Part shown: positions 1-7,619 of the stretch, piece by piece
How the letters are laid out: the number at the start of each line of letters is the position of its first letter
Position numbering within the stretch: the first letter of the stretch is position 1
Assembly (NCBI RefSeq): GCF_015182315.1
Contig: NZ_PRDL01000001.1
Span: forward strand, 3,866,501 to 3,930,500
Direction of reading: 5' to 3'
From: Cellvibrio polysaccharolyticus
Lineage (GTDB): Bacteria; Pseudomonadota; Gammaproteobacteria; Pseudomonadales; Cellvibrionaceae
Length of the DNA stretch: 64,000 nt
Made by a program: the position numbers and the translations under genes
Notes under the pieces: model-generated
Told to the model about the DNA's origin: nothing
Databases searched by the model: none
What the model saw: the letters and a program-made list of their open reading frames with translations, nothing else

Positions 1-898
1 GCAGACCATTCAAACCGCGCTGGAACCGGACATGTTCACCCGCACTTACGCCGACGTTTACCGGGGCGATGAGCACTGGAACGCGCTACCTGTCACCGAA
101 AGCCAGCGTTACGCCTGGCCGGAATCCGACTACGTGCGCAAGCCGCCCTTCTTTGATGACATGCCCGCTCAGCCACAGCCGCTGCAAGCAGTCGCATCAG
201 CGCGTTGCCTGGTGATGGTGGGTGACAGCATCACTACTGACCACATTTCCCCGGCGGGCAGCATCATGCCCAACAGCCCGGCCGGTTTGTATTTGCAGCA
301 GCGCGGCGTAACCCCGGCAGACTTCAACTCTTACGGTTCGCGCCGCGGCAACCACGAAGTGATGATGCGCGGCACCTTCGCCAACGTGCGCCTGAAAAAC
401 CGCATGGCACCGGATACCGAAGGCAGCTGGACGACCTGGCTACCCGGCAATGAAGTGATGAGCATTTACGATGCGTCAGAGCGCTACCGCGCCGATGGCA
501 CACCGCTGATTGTATTGGCGGGCAAGGAATACGGTTCCGGCTCGTCGCGCGACTGGGCAGCCAAAGGGCCAGCGTTGCTCGGTGTTAAAGCGGTGATTGC
601 GGAAAGTTACGAACGGATTCACCGTTCGAATCTGGTGGGCATGGGTATTTTGCCGCTGCAGTTTGAAGCCGGTGAATCGGCGGAGTCATTGCATTTAAGC
701 GGGCGGGAAATATTTGATATTCCAGCGATCACCGCCGACACCGACAAGCTCACCATCACCGCCCGCTCACCCGAAGGTAATGGTGCAATTGTGTTTAATG
801 TGAAGGTTCGTATTGATACGGCTAACGAATTTAATTACTTCCTCCATGGCGGTATTTTGCATTACGTACTGCGCAATCTGGCGGAAAATAAAAGCTGA
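1..898 (+). CDS. acnA: Aconitate hydratase A, C-terminal part (5' truncated by window)
   Basis: Interconverts citrate and isocitrate in the TCA cycle; cytoplasmic [4Fe-4S] enzyme. The open frame enters from the window edge in the frame of base 2, so the start codon and the N-terminal Fe-S domains lie outside. What remains is the linker and swivel domain, with the aconitase motif GDSITTDHISPAGSI, then YGSRRGNHEVMMRG and the substrate-binding stretch YGSGSSRDWAAKG. The C-terminus, RIDTANEFNYFLHGGILHYV, matches AcnA/IRP1-type enzymes better than AcnB or the 2-methylcitrate enzyme AcnD. It ends convergently with xylA, separated by an inverted-repeat element and the xylA terminator. Confidence 0.95.
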   Translation, partial: QTIQTALEPDMFTRTYADVYRGDEHWNALPVTESQRYAWPESDYVRKPPFFDDMPAQPQPLQAVASARCLVMVGDSITTDHISPAGSIMPNSPAGLYLQQRGVTPADFNSYGSRRGNHEVMMRGTFANVRLKNRMAPDTEGSWTTWLPGNEVMSIYDASERYRADGTPLIVLAGKEYGSGSSRDWAAKGPALLGVKAVIAESYERIHRSNLVGMGILPLQFEAGESAESLHLSGREIFDIPAITADTDKLTITARSPEGNGAIVFNVKVRIDTANEFNYFLHGGILHYVLRNLAENKS

Positions 899-954
899 TA
901 TTTCGCGAATAAATAACTCGAACCGTGTGAAAGTTTCAGCGCAGCACCATGCGA

Positions 955-1060
955 GTTCGTTGTCAGGATCTTTGTTTCAAAACCGTCGAGTCAGGGATGA
1001 CTCGTCGGAGCTACACGGACGTATTCATGCGTTTTTGAAACAAAGATCCTGACAACGAAC
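955..1060 (+). repeat. Inverted-repeat element, copy A (106 bp)
   Basis: Two perfect 28-bp inverted arms (955-982 and 1033-1060) enclose about 50 nt. Inside the left arm is a second hairpin (983-1008) made of CCGTCGAGTCA, a GGGA loop and TGACTCGTCGG, with one mismatch. A shared tail motif, CATGCGTTTTTG, leads into the right arm. Copies B (14909-15087, opposite orientation) and C (15891-16138) share the inner hairpin and tail, but their outer arm sequences are different. It lies between the convergent acnA and xylA ends and carries no plausible gene. I do not recognise the family; a MITE or REP-like element or a structured RNA are both possible. Confidence 0.85.
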
Positions 1061-1113
1061 GGACAGAGTTGCACTCATCAAAATTTAAAAACCTCTCTCG
1101 AAATACCGCCCAT

Positions 1114-1152
1114 AAAAAAGGCCGACCCGATATTCAAGATACCGGACCGGCC
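1114..1152 (-). terminator. Rho-independent terminator of xylBA
   Basis: Read on the minus strand, a GC-rich stem (GGCCGGTCCGG pairing imperfectly with CGGGTCGGCC) is followed by a run of six T. It lies about 25 bp past the xylA stop codon. Confidence 0.8.
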
Positions 1153-1177
1153 CAGGCGATGCTTCGCGAGCGTTACA

Positions 1178-2509
1178 TTAACGGATGTAACGGTTCACGA
1201 TGTTTTCGTACAGCTCTTGCTGACCACTGGTAGAAGCCGGTTCGCCGTTAGCGTTACCCAAGCCTGCCAGTTGTTCCAGCGTCAATTTACCTTGTTCAAA
1301 CAGCGCACCATTGCCGCTATCGAAAGTGGCATAACGCTCTTTACGCAGCTTTTCCAGCGGCGACTTCTGAATCAAATCATCAGCAATCAACAGCGCGCGC
1401 GCAAACGTATCCATACCGCCAATGTGACCGTGGAACAAATCAGCCAGGTCGGTAGAGTTACGACGGGTTTTCGCGTCGAAGTTTACGCCGCCACCTTGCA
1501 GGCCGCCGTTACGCAGCAATACCAGCATGATGTCTACAGTTTCGTTGATGTTGATCGGGAACTGGTCGGTATCCCACTGGTTCTGGTAGTCACCACGGTT
1601 GGCGTCGATGCTGCCCAGCATGCCGGCATCAGCAGCAGTTTGCAGTTCGTGATCCATAGTGTGACCAGCCAGGGTGGCATGGTTGGTTTCGATGTTCAGT
1701 TTGAAATCTTTTTCCAGACCGTGGGCTTTCAGGAAGCCGATAACGGTGGCGCTGTCGAAATCGTACTGGTGCTTGGTCGGCTCCATTGGCTTCGGCTCAA
1801 TGAAGAAAGTACCTTTGAAGCCTTGGCCACGAGCGTAGTCACGAGCGATGGTCAGGAAGCGCGCCAGGTGTTCCTGTTCGCGTTTCATTTCGGTGTTGAT
1901 CAGGCTCATGTAACCTTCACGGCCGCCCCAGAACACATAGTTTTCACCGTTCAGAGCGATAGTCGCGTCGATGGCATCTTTCAATTGCGCACCGGCGTAA
2001 GCAACCACGTTGAAATCCGGGTTGGTAGAAGCACCGTTCATGTAACGCGGATGCGAGAACAGGTTGGAAGTACCCCACAGCAGCTTCACACCGGATTCGG
2101 TTTGTTTTTGCTTGGCGTAATCAACAATGGCTTGCAGACGCTTGGTAGATTCAGCGCGGTCGCTGGCCAGGTCAACCAGGTCAACGTCGTGGAAACAGTA
2201 GTAAGGAGTGCCCAGCTTGGTGATGAATTCAAAAGCGGCATCCATTTTGTCGCGTGCACGACCTACTGCATCGCTGTTGGCATCCCACGGGAAAACTTTG
2301 GTGCCCGGACCGAACGGATCAGCACCGGTGCCGCAGAAAGAGTGCCAGTAAGACACAGCAAATTTGAAATGATCTTTCATGGTTTTGCCAGCAACTACGC
2401 GATTCTCGTCGTAGTATTTAAAGGACAACGGATTGTCTGAATCCGCACCTTCAAAGGCGATTTTGCCGATACCAGGAAAATATTCCTTGCTGCCCAATAC
2501 AATTGCCAT
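1178..2509 (-). CDS. xylA: D-xylose isomerase
   Basis: Isomerises D-xylose to D-xylulose in the cytoplasm, the first step of the isomerase pathway, using two divalent metal ions. At 443 residues it is close to the E. coli-type enzyme. The active-site stretch YYCFHDVDL carries the catalytic His, and the metal-binding stretches FFIEPKPMEPTKHQYD and NIETNHATLAGH are intact. The frame is open upstream to 2536, but I place the start at 2509 (MAIVLGSKEYF), where GAGG sits about 6 nt before the ATG. It is the second gene of a xylB-xylA operon, with a 69-bp gap between the genes. Confidence 0.97.
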   Translation of the reverse strand: MAIVLGSKEYFPGIGKIAFEGADSDNPLSFKYYDENRVVAGKTMKDHFKFAVSYWHSFCGTGADPFGPGTKVFPWDANSDAVGRARDKMDAAFEFITKLGTPYYCFHDVDLVDLASDRAESTKRLQAIVDYAKQKQTESGVKLLWGTSNLFSHPRYMNGASTNPDFNVVAYAGAQLKDAIDATIALNGENYVFWGGREGYMSLINTEMKREQEHLARFLTIARDYARGQGFKGTFFIEPKPMEPTKHQYDFDSATVIGFLKAHGLEKDFKLNIETNHATLAGHTMDHELQTAADAGMLGSIDANRGDYQNQWDTDQFPININETVDIMLVLLRNGGLQGGGVNFDAKTRRNSTDLADLFHGHIGGMDTFARALLIADDLIQKSPLEKLRKERYATFDSGNGALFEQGKLTLEQLAGLGNANGEPASTSGQQELYENIVNRYIR

Positions 2510-2578
2510 AACAACCTCGTGAATAAATTGAGTCAATCAACACAGAGACAAACGTCAACCCGCAACGCCTGCATTTAT

Positions 2579-4063
2579 TTAAACCGGTAACAGTGCAACC
2601 CACTGTTGATAAGCATCCCGATAACGCGCAACGGCTTCCGCTTCGGGTTCTACTACCGCAACACGCGTCAAACCGCCAAACGCTTCTTTGGCCGATGCGT
2701 AATAACCGCTACCCAATGCTGCACCCCGTGCAGCACCTTCAGCGCCGTCGGTTTCAAACATTTCTACCGCCGCTTCGGTGGTATTGGCAAACGCGCGCGC
2801 AAACACATCACTCAGGAACATATTGCCTTTGGCAACACGTACCACATCGCAACTGCCGCCCAGAGACTTGAGTACATCAAAGCCCTGGTTCAGGGAGAAC
2901 ACGATACCTTCCTGAGCAGCACGTACCATATGGCCAAGGCCATGACGGTTGAAATCAAGGTTGCGCAGTTGCGCGCCCGGATTGCGATTCTGGAAAATCC
3001 GCTCGGCACCGTTGCCAAACGGATGAAAAATCAAACCTTCACTGCCAATGGCCACTTTTTCAGCCAGACCATTCAGCAATGCATAAGACGGTGTTTGGCC
3101 GGCAGCGGCCAGTGTCTGGCGCAACCAGCTGTAACAACGCCCGGCACCGTTTACACAAACCAGCACACCATTACGCGGTTGTTCCGGCGTATCGGTAATG
3201 TGCAAGAAGGTATTCACACGCGACTGGCGATCTGCCGCCGGCTGATCGGTAACACCGTAAATAACCGCCGAGGTACCGGCAGTCGCCGCCACTTCGCCGT
3301 TTTCCAATACATTCAGACTGAACGCGTTATTCGGCTGATCGCCAGCGCGGTAGCTCACCTTGACACCCGGGCGAATGCCCAGTTCCGCCGCTGCCGCTGC
3401 ACTGACTTCGCCTTGTGCACCGATACCCGGTACCAGCGTGGCAATAAAGCGCTCATCAATGTTCCAGTGTTTTAACAGGTCGCTGGCAACTTGCTGACGC
3501 GGGAAATCCCACAGCGTGCCTTCGGACAAACCGGATGCCGTAGTGGTGGTTTCACCGGTCAATTTCAGGGCGATGTAGTCGCCTGGCAGCAAAATTTTGT
3601 CGATGCGGGAGAAAAGCTCCGGCTGGTTCTGCTGAACCCAACGCAGCTTGGCGGCGGTAAAGTTGCCCGGCGAGTTCAACAGGTGAGAGAAGCAGTAATC
3701 TGCCCCCAAACCATTAAAGGCTTCTTCGCCATAAGGCACCGCACGGCTGTCGCACCAGATAATGGCCGGGCGCAGGACTTGCTGGTCGGCATCGACCAGT
3801 ACCAGGCCGTGCATTTGATAAGAAATGCCAATCGCTTCGATCTGCTTGGGATCGAAGGCTTTGGTAGCGAACAGGCGCGCACAGGCCTGACGGGTGCAAT
3901 CCCACCAGGTGTCCGGATGCTGTTCGGCAAAGCCCGGCTCGGGGCTGAGAATTTCCAGCTCCGAGTCCGGGTACTGGGCAGAGCCCAGCGACTTTCCGGT
4001 TTGACCGTCAATAACCGACACTTTGGTAGACGAACTGCCAATATCAATACCCAAAAACAGCAT
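2579..4063 (-). CDS. xylB: D-xylulokinase
   Basis: Phosphorylates D-xylulose to D-xylulose 5-phosphate with ATP, feeding the pentose phosphate pathway. It is a FGGY-family kinase of 494 residues, with the N-terminal phosphate loop LGIDIGSSSTKVSVID. The stretches EPGFAEQHPDTWW, SYQMHGLVLVD and WCDSRA are typical of xylulokinases, as is the C-terminal GGSCDVVRV. The start at 4063 (MLFLGIDIG) is chosen over the upstream in-frame Met at 4114 because the family begins at this point. It is the first gene of the leftward operon and is transcribed away from the Nudix regulator. Confidence 0.96.
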   Translation of the reverse strand: MLFLGIDIGSSSTKVSVIDGQTGKSLGSAQYPDSELEILSPEPGFAEQHPDTWWDCTRQACARLFATKAFDPKQIEAIGISYQMHGLVLVDADQQVLRPAIIWCDSRAVPYGEEAFNGLGADYCFSHLLNSPGNFTAAKLRWVQQNQPELFSRIDKILLPGDYIALKLTGETTTTASGLSEGTLWDFPRQQVASDLLKHWNIDERFIATLVPGIGAQGEVSAAAAAELGIRPGVKVSYRAGDQPNNAFSLNVLENGEVAATAGTSAVIYGVTDQPAADRQSRVNTFLHITDTPEQPRNGVLVCVNGAGRCYSWLRQTLAAAGQTPSYALLNGLAEKVAIGSEGLIFHPFGNGAERIFQNRNPGAQLRNLDFNRHGLGHMVRAAQEGIVFSLNQGFDVLKSLGGSCDVVRVAKGNMFLSDVFARAFANTTEAAVEMFETDGAEGAARGAALGSGYYASAKEAFGGLTRVAVVEPEAEAVARYRDAYQQWVALLPV

Positions 4064-4389
4064 CTTTTTATTCTCTACGTAACTGATCAAAGATAAACAG
4101 GTAAAACCCGGCAAGCGAAAGACAACCGCTGTTAAAGCACTGCCGGGTGGATGGAGCGCAGTATAATCTTATTGTCGGACTGACCACAAGAAGCCGTTAA
4201 GCGGATTTGCATTACTTGATTTTTCCTTTACCGGCATTAGTACACTTGCACACAAGTTTATGCAACCATCAGACAAATGCTCGACCACAAGGGTTACGCC
4301 TTATACAATGTGCCGTTATTCGATAATAAAGCCGATATCGTGCAAACAGAGAATGCGGCCAAAGCACCCTTTGCACACTGTTAGCCCTC
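4064..4389. promoter_or_regulatory. Divergent xylB / Nudix-regulator control region
   Basis: This 326-bp gene-free region separates divergent genes. On the minus strand it holds two candidate sigma-70 promoters for xylB: TTGCAT-N17-TACTAA (4265-4237) and TTGTGG-N18-TATACT (4189-4160). The decamer TGACCACAAG occurs at 4181-4190, overlapping the -35 box of the second promoter. A one-mismatch copy, CGACCACAAG, lies at 4282-4291 just upstream of the first. A third copy lies upstream of the GH43 gene (7362-7371). I infer a shared regulator site, possibly for the adjacent Nudix protein; this is untested. Confidence 0.5.
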
Positions 4390-5139
4390 ATGAGGATTGA
4401 TCACTTGTCGAAGCAACAACCGGCTCACCCCGGCATCATTCACGTAGAGCCCCTGTTTTTACCTGAGAACGTTATTAAAGCGCTCACTATCGATAACCTG
4501 ATTTTCGGTCTCGATAACGATGAACTGAAAGTGCTGCTGGTGAAGCGCCATGAACCCGGCCATGACAACCTCTGGGCGCTACCCGGCGGCTGGATTCGTT
4601 ACGACGAAAACCTGCGCGATGCCGCTGCCCGCCTGCTGGAAGAATGGACCGGGGTGAAAAACCTCTACCTGGAACAGCTGAAAGCCTTCGGTCGCATTGA
4701 TCGTTTCCCCAATGAGCGGGTAGTAACCATTGCTTACTACGCCCTGGTTAGCGCCGAAAACTATCAGGATGTTATTGCCTTAAGCGCCGGTGATGTGCAC
4801 TGGGCCAGCGTTAATAACCTGCCCGAATTGATTTACGACCACGCTGAAATTCTCTCTTACGGTATTAAATTCCTGCGCCACCAGGTTTGTCATCAGCCGA
4901 TCGGCTTTAACCTGTTGCCGGAAAAATTTACCCTGCTGCAACTGCAAGCGCTGTATGAGGCGATCCTTAACACCACTCTCGACAAGCCGAACTTCCGCCG
5001 CAAAATCATGAAGATGGACTTGCTGACGCCTTGCAACGAAAAGCAGCAAGGGGTGCCTCACCGCGCCGCCAACCTCTACCGGTTTGATCCGGAAGTGTAT
5101 AAACAGCTGAGTGAATCCGGCTTTTCTTTCGAAATTTAA
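4390..5139 (+). CDS. Nudix-domain transcriptional regulator (NrtR/AraR-like), probably of xylose genes
   Basis: A 249-residue protein with an N-terminal Nudix fold (about residues 30-170) and a C-terminal winged helix (about 175-245), the layout of NrtR-type repressors. The Nudix box is degenerate: where active hydrolases have REUxEExGU, this protein has RLLEEWTGV, losing two of the conserved glutamates. Nudix fold used as a sugar or metabolite sensor is known for NrtR and the Bacteroides AraR, so a regulatory, non-catalytic role is likely. It sits between xylB and a sugar symporter, which points to pentose control. No strong ribosome-binding site precedes the ATG at 4390, so the start is somewhat uncertain. 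Confidence 0.8.
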   Translation: MRIDHLSKQQPAHPGIIHVEPLFLPENVIKALTIDNLIFGLDNDELKVLLVKRHEPGHDNLWALPGGWIRYDENLRDAAARLLEEWTGVKNLYLEQLKAFGRIDRFPNERVVTIAYYALVSAENYQDVIALSAGDVHWASVNNLPELIYDHAEILSYGIKFLRHQVCHQPIGFNLLPEKFTLLQLQALYEAILNTTLDKPNFRRKIMKMDLLTPCNEKQQGVPHRAANLYRFDPEVYKQLSESGFSFEI

Positions 5140-5400
5140 GCGGTTTTTTCCTCACCAACGGGATTTCTCATGGCTAAAGTTTTTTAGCATGACCGGAATC
5201 CCGATTTTCATATAGTCACTAAAACCATATTCAGCTAAGATGCTGGTCACCTGAAAACAACCGGCTTACCTCCCGGCAAGTCGGCTGGCAGATGTCTGAT
5301 AACAGACGCACCAACCTTGTCAGAGAAAATCCCGTTACCGGCAAGCCGGTGGTCGGCACACTGCTCTGGCACTGAATAATTTCAATAAGCAGGTACCCGA

Positions 5401-6810
5401 ATGAATCAACTATCCAAACCCGATCAGGGCAATACATCCTTTATTATTCTTATCAGCTGTATCGCCACTATCGGCGGTTTTTTGTTTGGCTTTGACAGCG
5501 GTGTAATTAACGGCACGGTCGACGGTTTGAAAATCGCGTTTCAATCCGACACGGCAGGCACCGGCTTTAACGTTGCCTCCATGCTACTGGGCTGTGCCAT
5601 CGGTGCATTCTTCGCCGGGCGCATGGCTGACATTTATGGCCGCCGCACCATTTTGCTGCTGTCTGCCATCATTTACCTGATCACTTCATGGGGGGCCGGT
5701 ATCGCCGATTCCTCATTTGAATTTGTGGCCTATCGCCTGGTTGGCGGTCTTGCTGTGGGCGCGGCCAGCGTTATGGCCCCGGCGTATATCAGTGAAGTGG
5801 CGCCCGCTCATTACCGTGGTCGCCTTGCCACCATTCAGCAAATCGCCATTATCACCGGTCTGTTCGTTGCCTTCCTGAGTAACTATTTGCTGGCCCAGGC
5901 TGCCGGCTCTGCCTCGGCAGAATTCTGGCTGGGCTTTGAAGCCTGGCGGTGGATGTTCTGGGTAGAGATTGTGCCTTCCGCCATTTTCTTTTTGTCCTTG
6001 CTGTTGATTCCGGAAAGCCCGCGCTACCTGGTAGCCCAGGGCAGAAAGGACGATGCGCTGGACGTGTTGACCCGTTTGTACGGTACTGAACAAGGCAACC
6101 GGAAATACCATGAAATCAAAGACTCTCTGTCCGAGAACCGCCCTCGCCTTTCCGACCTGTTCGACAAGGTTGCGCAGCGTATTCGCCCGATTGTCTGGGT
6201 AGGCATTGGCCTGGCCGTATTTCAACAGTTGGTGGGCATCAACGTGGTGTTTTATTACGGCGCCGTGTTGTGGCAGGCGGTTGGTTTCTCTGAAGGCGAT
6301 GCGCTACTGATTAACGTGATCTCCGGTGGGCTGAGTATTGGTGCCTGTATTATCTCTTTGTTGCTGGTTGATAAAATTGGCCGCCGCCCGCTGCTGTGGG
6401 TTGGCTCGGTTGGTATGGCAGTTACCCTCGCGCTGCTGGTTGGTGCTTTCTCCTCTGCCACCCAGGATGCCACCGGTCAGTTGCGTCTTTCCGACAACAT
6501 GGGCGTGCTGGCGCTGGTTGCCGCCAACCTTTACGTCGTATTTTTTAACGCGTCCTGGGGCCCGGTGATGTGGGTAATGCTCGGCGAAATGTTCCCCAAC
6601 CAGATTCGCGGTTCCGGCCTGGCGGTGGCAGGGCTGGCGCAATGGGGCTCCAATTTTATTGTTATCCTCACCTTCCCGCTGCTACTGGCATCCATCGGGC
6701 TGGCCGGTGCTTACGGTATTTATACCTTCTGTGCGCTGGTGTCGGTGTTCTTTGTTATCAAGTATGTGAAGGAAACCAAACAGAAAGAACTGGAGCAAAT
6801 GGAGGGGTAA
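5401..6810 (+). CDS. xylE: MFS sugar:H+ symporter, probable D-xylose transporter
   Basis: Inner-membrane importer of the sugar porter family, 469 residues with about 12 membrane segments. Family signatures are present in order: GGFLFGFDSGVING in helix 1, GRMADIYGRR in the helix 2-3 loop, PAYISEVAPAHYRG after helix 4, PESPRYLVAQGR before the central loop, DKIGRRPLLW in the helix 8-9 loop, and a C-terminal KETKQKELEQ like the KETKG ending of XylE and GalP. The substrate is inferred from its neighbours (xylA, xylB and xylan enzymes). The 261-bp upstream gap shows small hairpins but no promoter I can defend. A terminator follows directly. Confidence 0.88.
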   Translation: MNQLSKPDQGNTSFIILISCIATIGGFLFGFDSGVINGTVDGLKIAFQSDTAGTGFNVASMLLGCAIGAFFAGRMADIYGRRTILLLSAIIYLITSWGAGIADSSFEFVAYRLVGGLAVGAASVMAPAYISEVAPAHYRGRLATIQQIAIITGLFVAFLSNYLLAQAAGSASAEFWLGFEAWRWMFWVEIVPSAIFFLSLLLIPESPRYLVAQGRKDDALDVLTRLYGTEQGNRKYHEIKDSLSENRPRLSDLFDKVAQRIRPIVWVGIGLAVFQQLVGINVVFYYGAVLWQAVGFSEGDALLINVISGGLSIGACIISLLLVDKIGRRPLLWVGSVGMAVTLALLVGAFSSATQDATGQLRLSDNMGVLALVAANLYVVFFNASWGPVMWVMLGEMFPNQIRGSGLAVAGLAQWGSNFIVILTFPLLLASIGLAGAYGIYTFCALVSVFFVIKYVKETKQKELEQMEG

Positions 6811-6830
6811 CCCGCCAGGTTGTTGCCGCT

Positions 6831-6857
6831 AAAAAACCACCTTCGGGTGGTTTTTTT
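6831..6857. terminator. Rho-independent terminator after the symporter gene
   Basis: AACCACC, a TTCG tetraloop, and GGTGGTT, followed by a T-run and preceded by an A-run, so it could work in both directions. It begins about 20 bp after the stop codon. Confidence 0.9.
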
Positions 6858-6906
6858 ATGCCTGTGAACCGACAATAAGAAAACCATTTTTAAGAGAGGA
6901 GTTTCC

Positions 6907-7257
6907 ATGAGCGAGGCGTTTAGCGAATTACGCATTGAAGATCTGCAACCGGGCACCGGCAAAGCTGCAGTAAAAGGCGCACTGATTACCGCCCATTACA
7001 CCGGTTGGCTGGAAGATGGCACCGAGTTTGACTCGTCACACAAGCGCGGCCAGCCTTTTCAATGCGTTATCGGCACCGGTCGCGTTATTAAGGGATGGGA
7101 CCAGGGCATGATCGGCATGCAAACCGGTGGCAAACGTAAACTCTATGTACCGGCGCAACTGGCCTATGGCGAGCGGCAAATGGGTGCGCTGATCAAGCCC
7201 AACTCCAACCTGATTTTTGAAATTGAATTGCTGGAAGTGCTCACCCGCGACGAGTAA
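6907..7257 (+). CDS. FKBP-type peptidyl-prolyl isomerase
   Basis: Catalyses cis-trans isomerisation of prolyl bonds. It is a single-domain FKBP of 116 residues without a signal peptide, so probably cytoplasmic. The core motifs are intact: ALITAHYTGWLEDGTEFDSS, then GTGRVIKGWDQGMIGMQTGG, VPAQLAYGER and the final strand NLIFEIELLEV. The start is supported by AGAGGAG shortly before the ATG. It stands between terminators and sugar genes, and nothing in the sequence ties it to xylan use. Confidence 0.93.
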   Translation: MSEAFSELRIEDLQPGTGKAAVKGALITAHYTGWLEDGTEFDSSHKRGQPFQCVIGTGRVIKGWDQGMIGMQTGGKRKLYVPAQLAYGERQMGALIKPNSNLIFEIELLEVLTRDE

Positions 7258-7619
7258 AAGCCACCTGCCACCCTCATGCCCGGTAGCAACATTCGCCGGG
7301 CGCGATTACGCCCCGTTAGCCGCCTCAACTGGTATACAAGCACCAAGTCATATGGTTTAATTGACCACAAGATTAACCGAGCTGCACTCTTCCAATAACA
7401 ACCGGCTCGGGCGGGAAGGACTTTTCCGAAAGCGGTCAGCAGGGTAAGACTAAAGGAACTGCGAATCTCATCCTTCACAAACGATTTTCAAACAGCACAA
7501 CCCTGATCAAAAACGCCATCTTCTGATTAACACAGTTTTACAAAAACTTATTTCTCCTGGCTGTCACATTCATTTCCAACCCGGTAAAACGAGCAGACAT
7601 ATTCAAGAAGGAAGCACCA
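7258..7619 (+). promoter_or_regulatory. Control region of the GH43-GH115-manD cluster, with a GTATAC operator
   Basis: A 362-bp gene-free stretch. At 7329-7340 lies CTGGTATACAAG, one base different from the perfect palindrome CTTGTATACAAG found before the GH2 beta-glucuronidase (30296-30307). Operators of the GntR-family hexuronate regulators UxuR and ExuR have a TGGTATACCA-like core, so a uronate-responsive repressor is the likely ligand (inference). At 7362-7371 is a copy of the TGACCACAAG decamer also seen upstream of xylB. A hairpin (GCCCGG/CCGGGC, near 7280-7304) without a T-run follows the FKBP gene. Confidence 0.55.

Noticed and set aside
813..1052. Plus-strand frame running from acnA into repeat copy A
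   Set aside because: It overlaps the end of acnA in another frame and is made largely of the inverted-repeat element.
955..1060. Integron attC site as an explanation for the inverted-repeat elements
   Set aside because: attC sites end with RYYYAAC and GTTRRRY in the opposite orientation and have conserved ends with variable middles; these elements have the reverse pattern, and no integron integrase is present.
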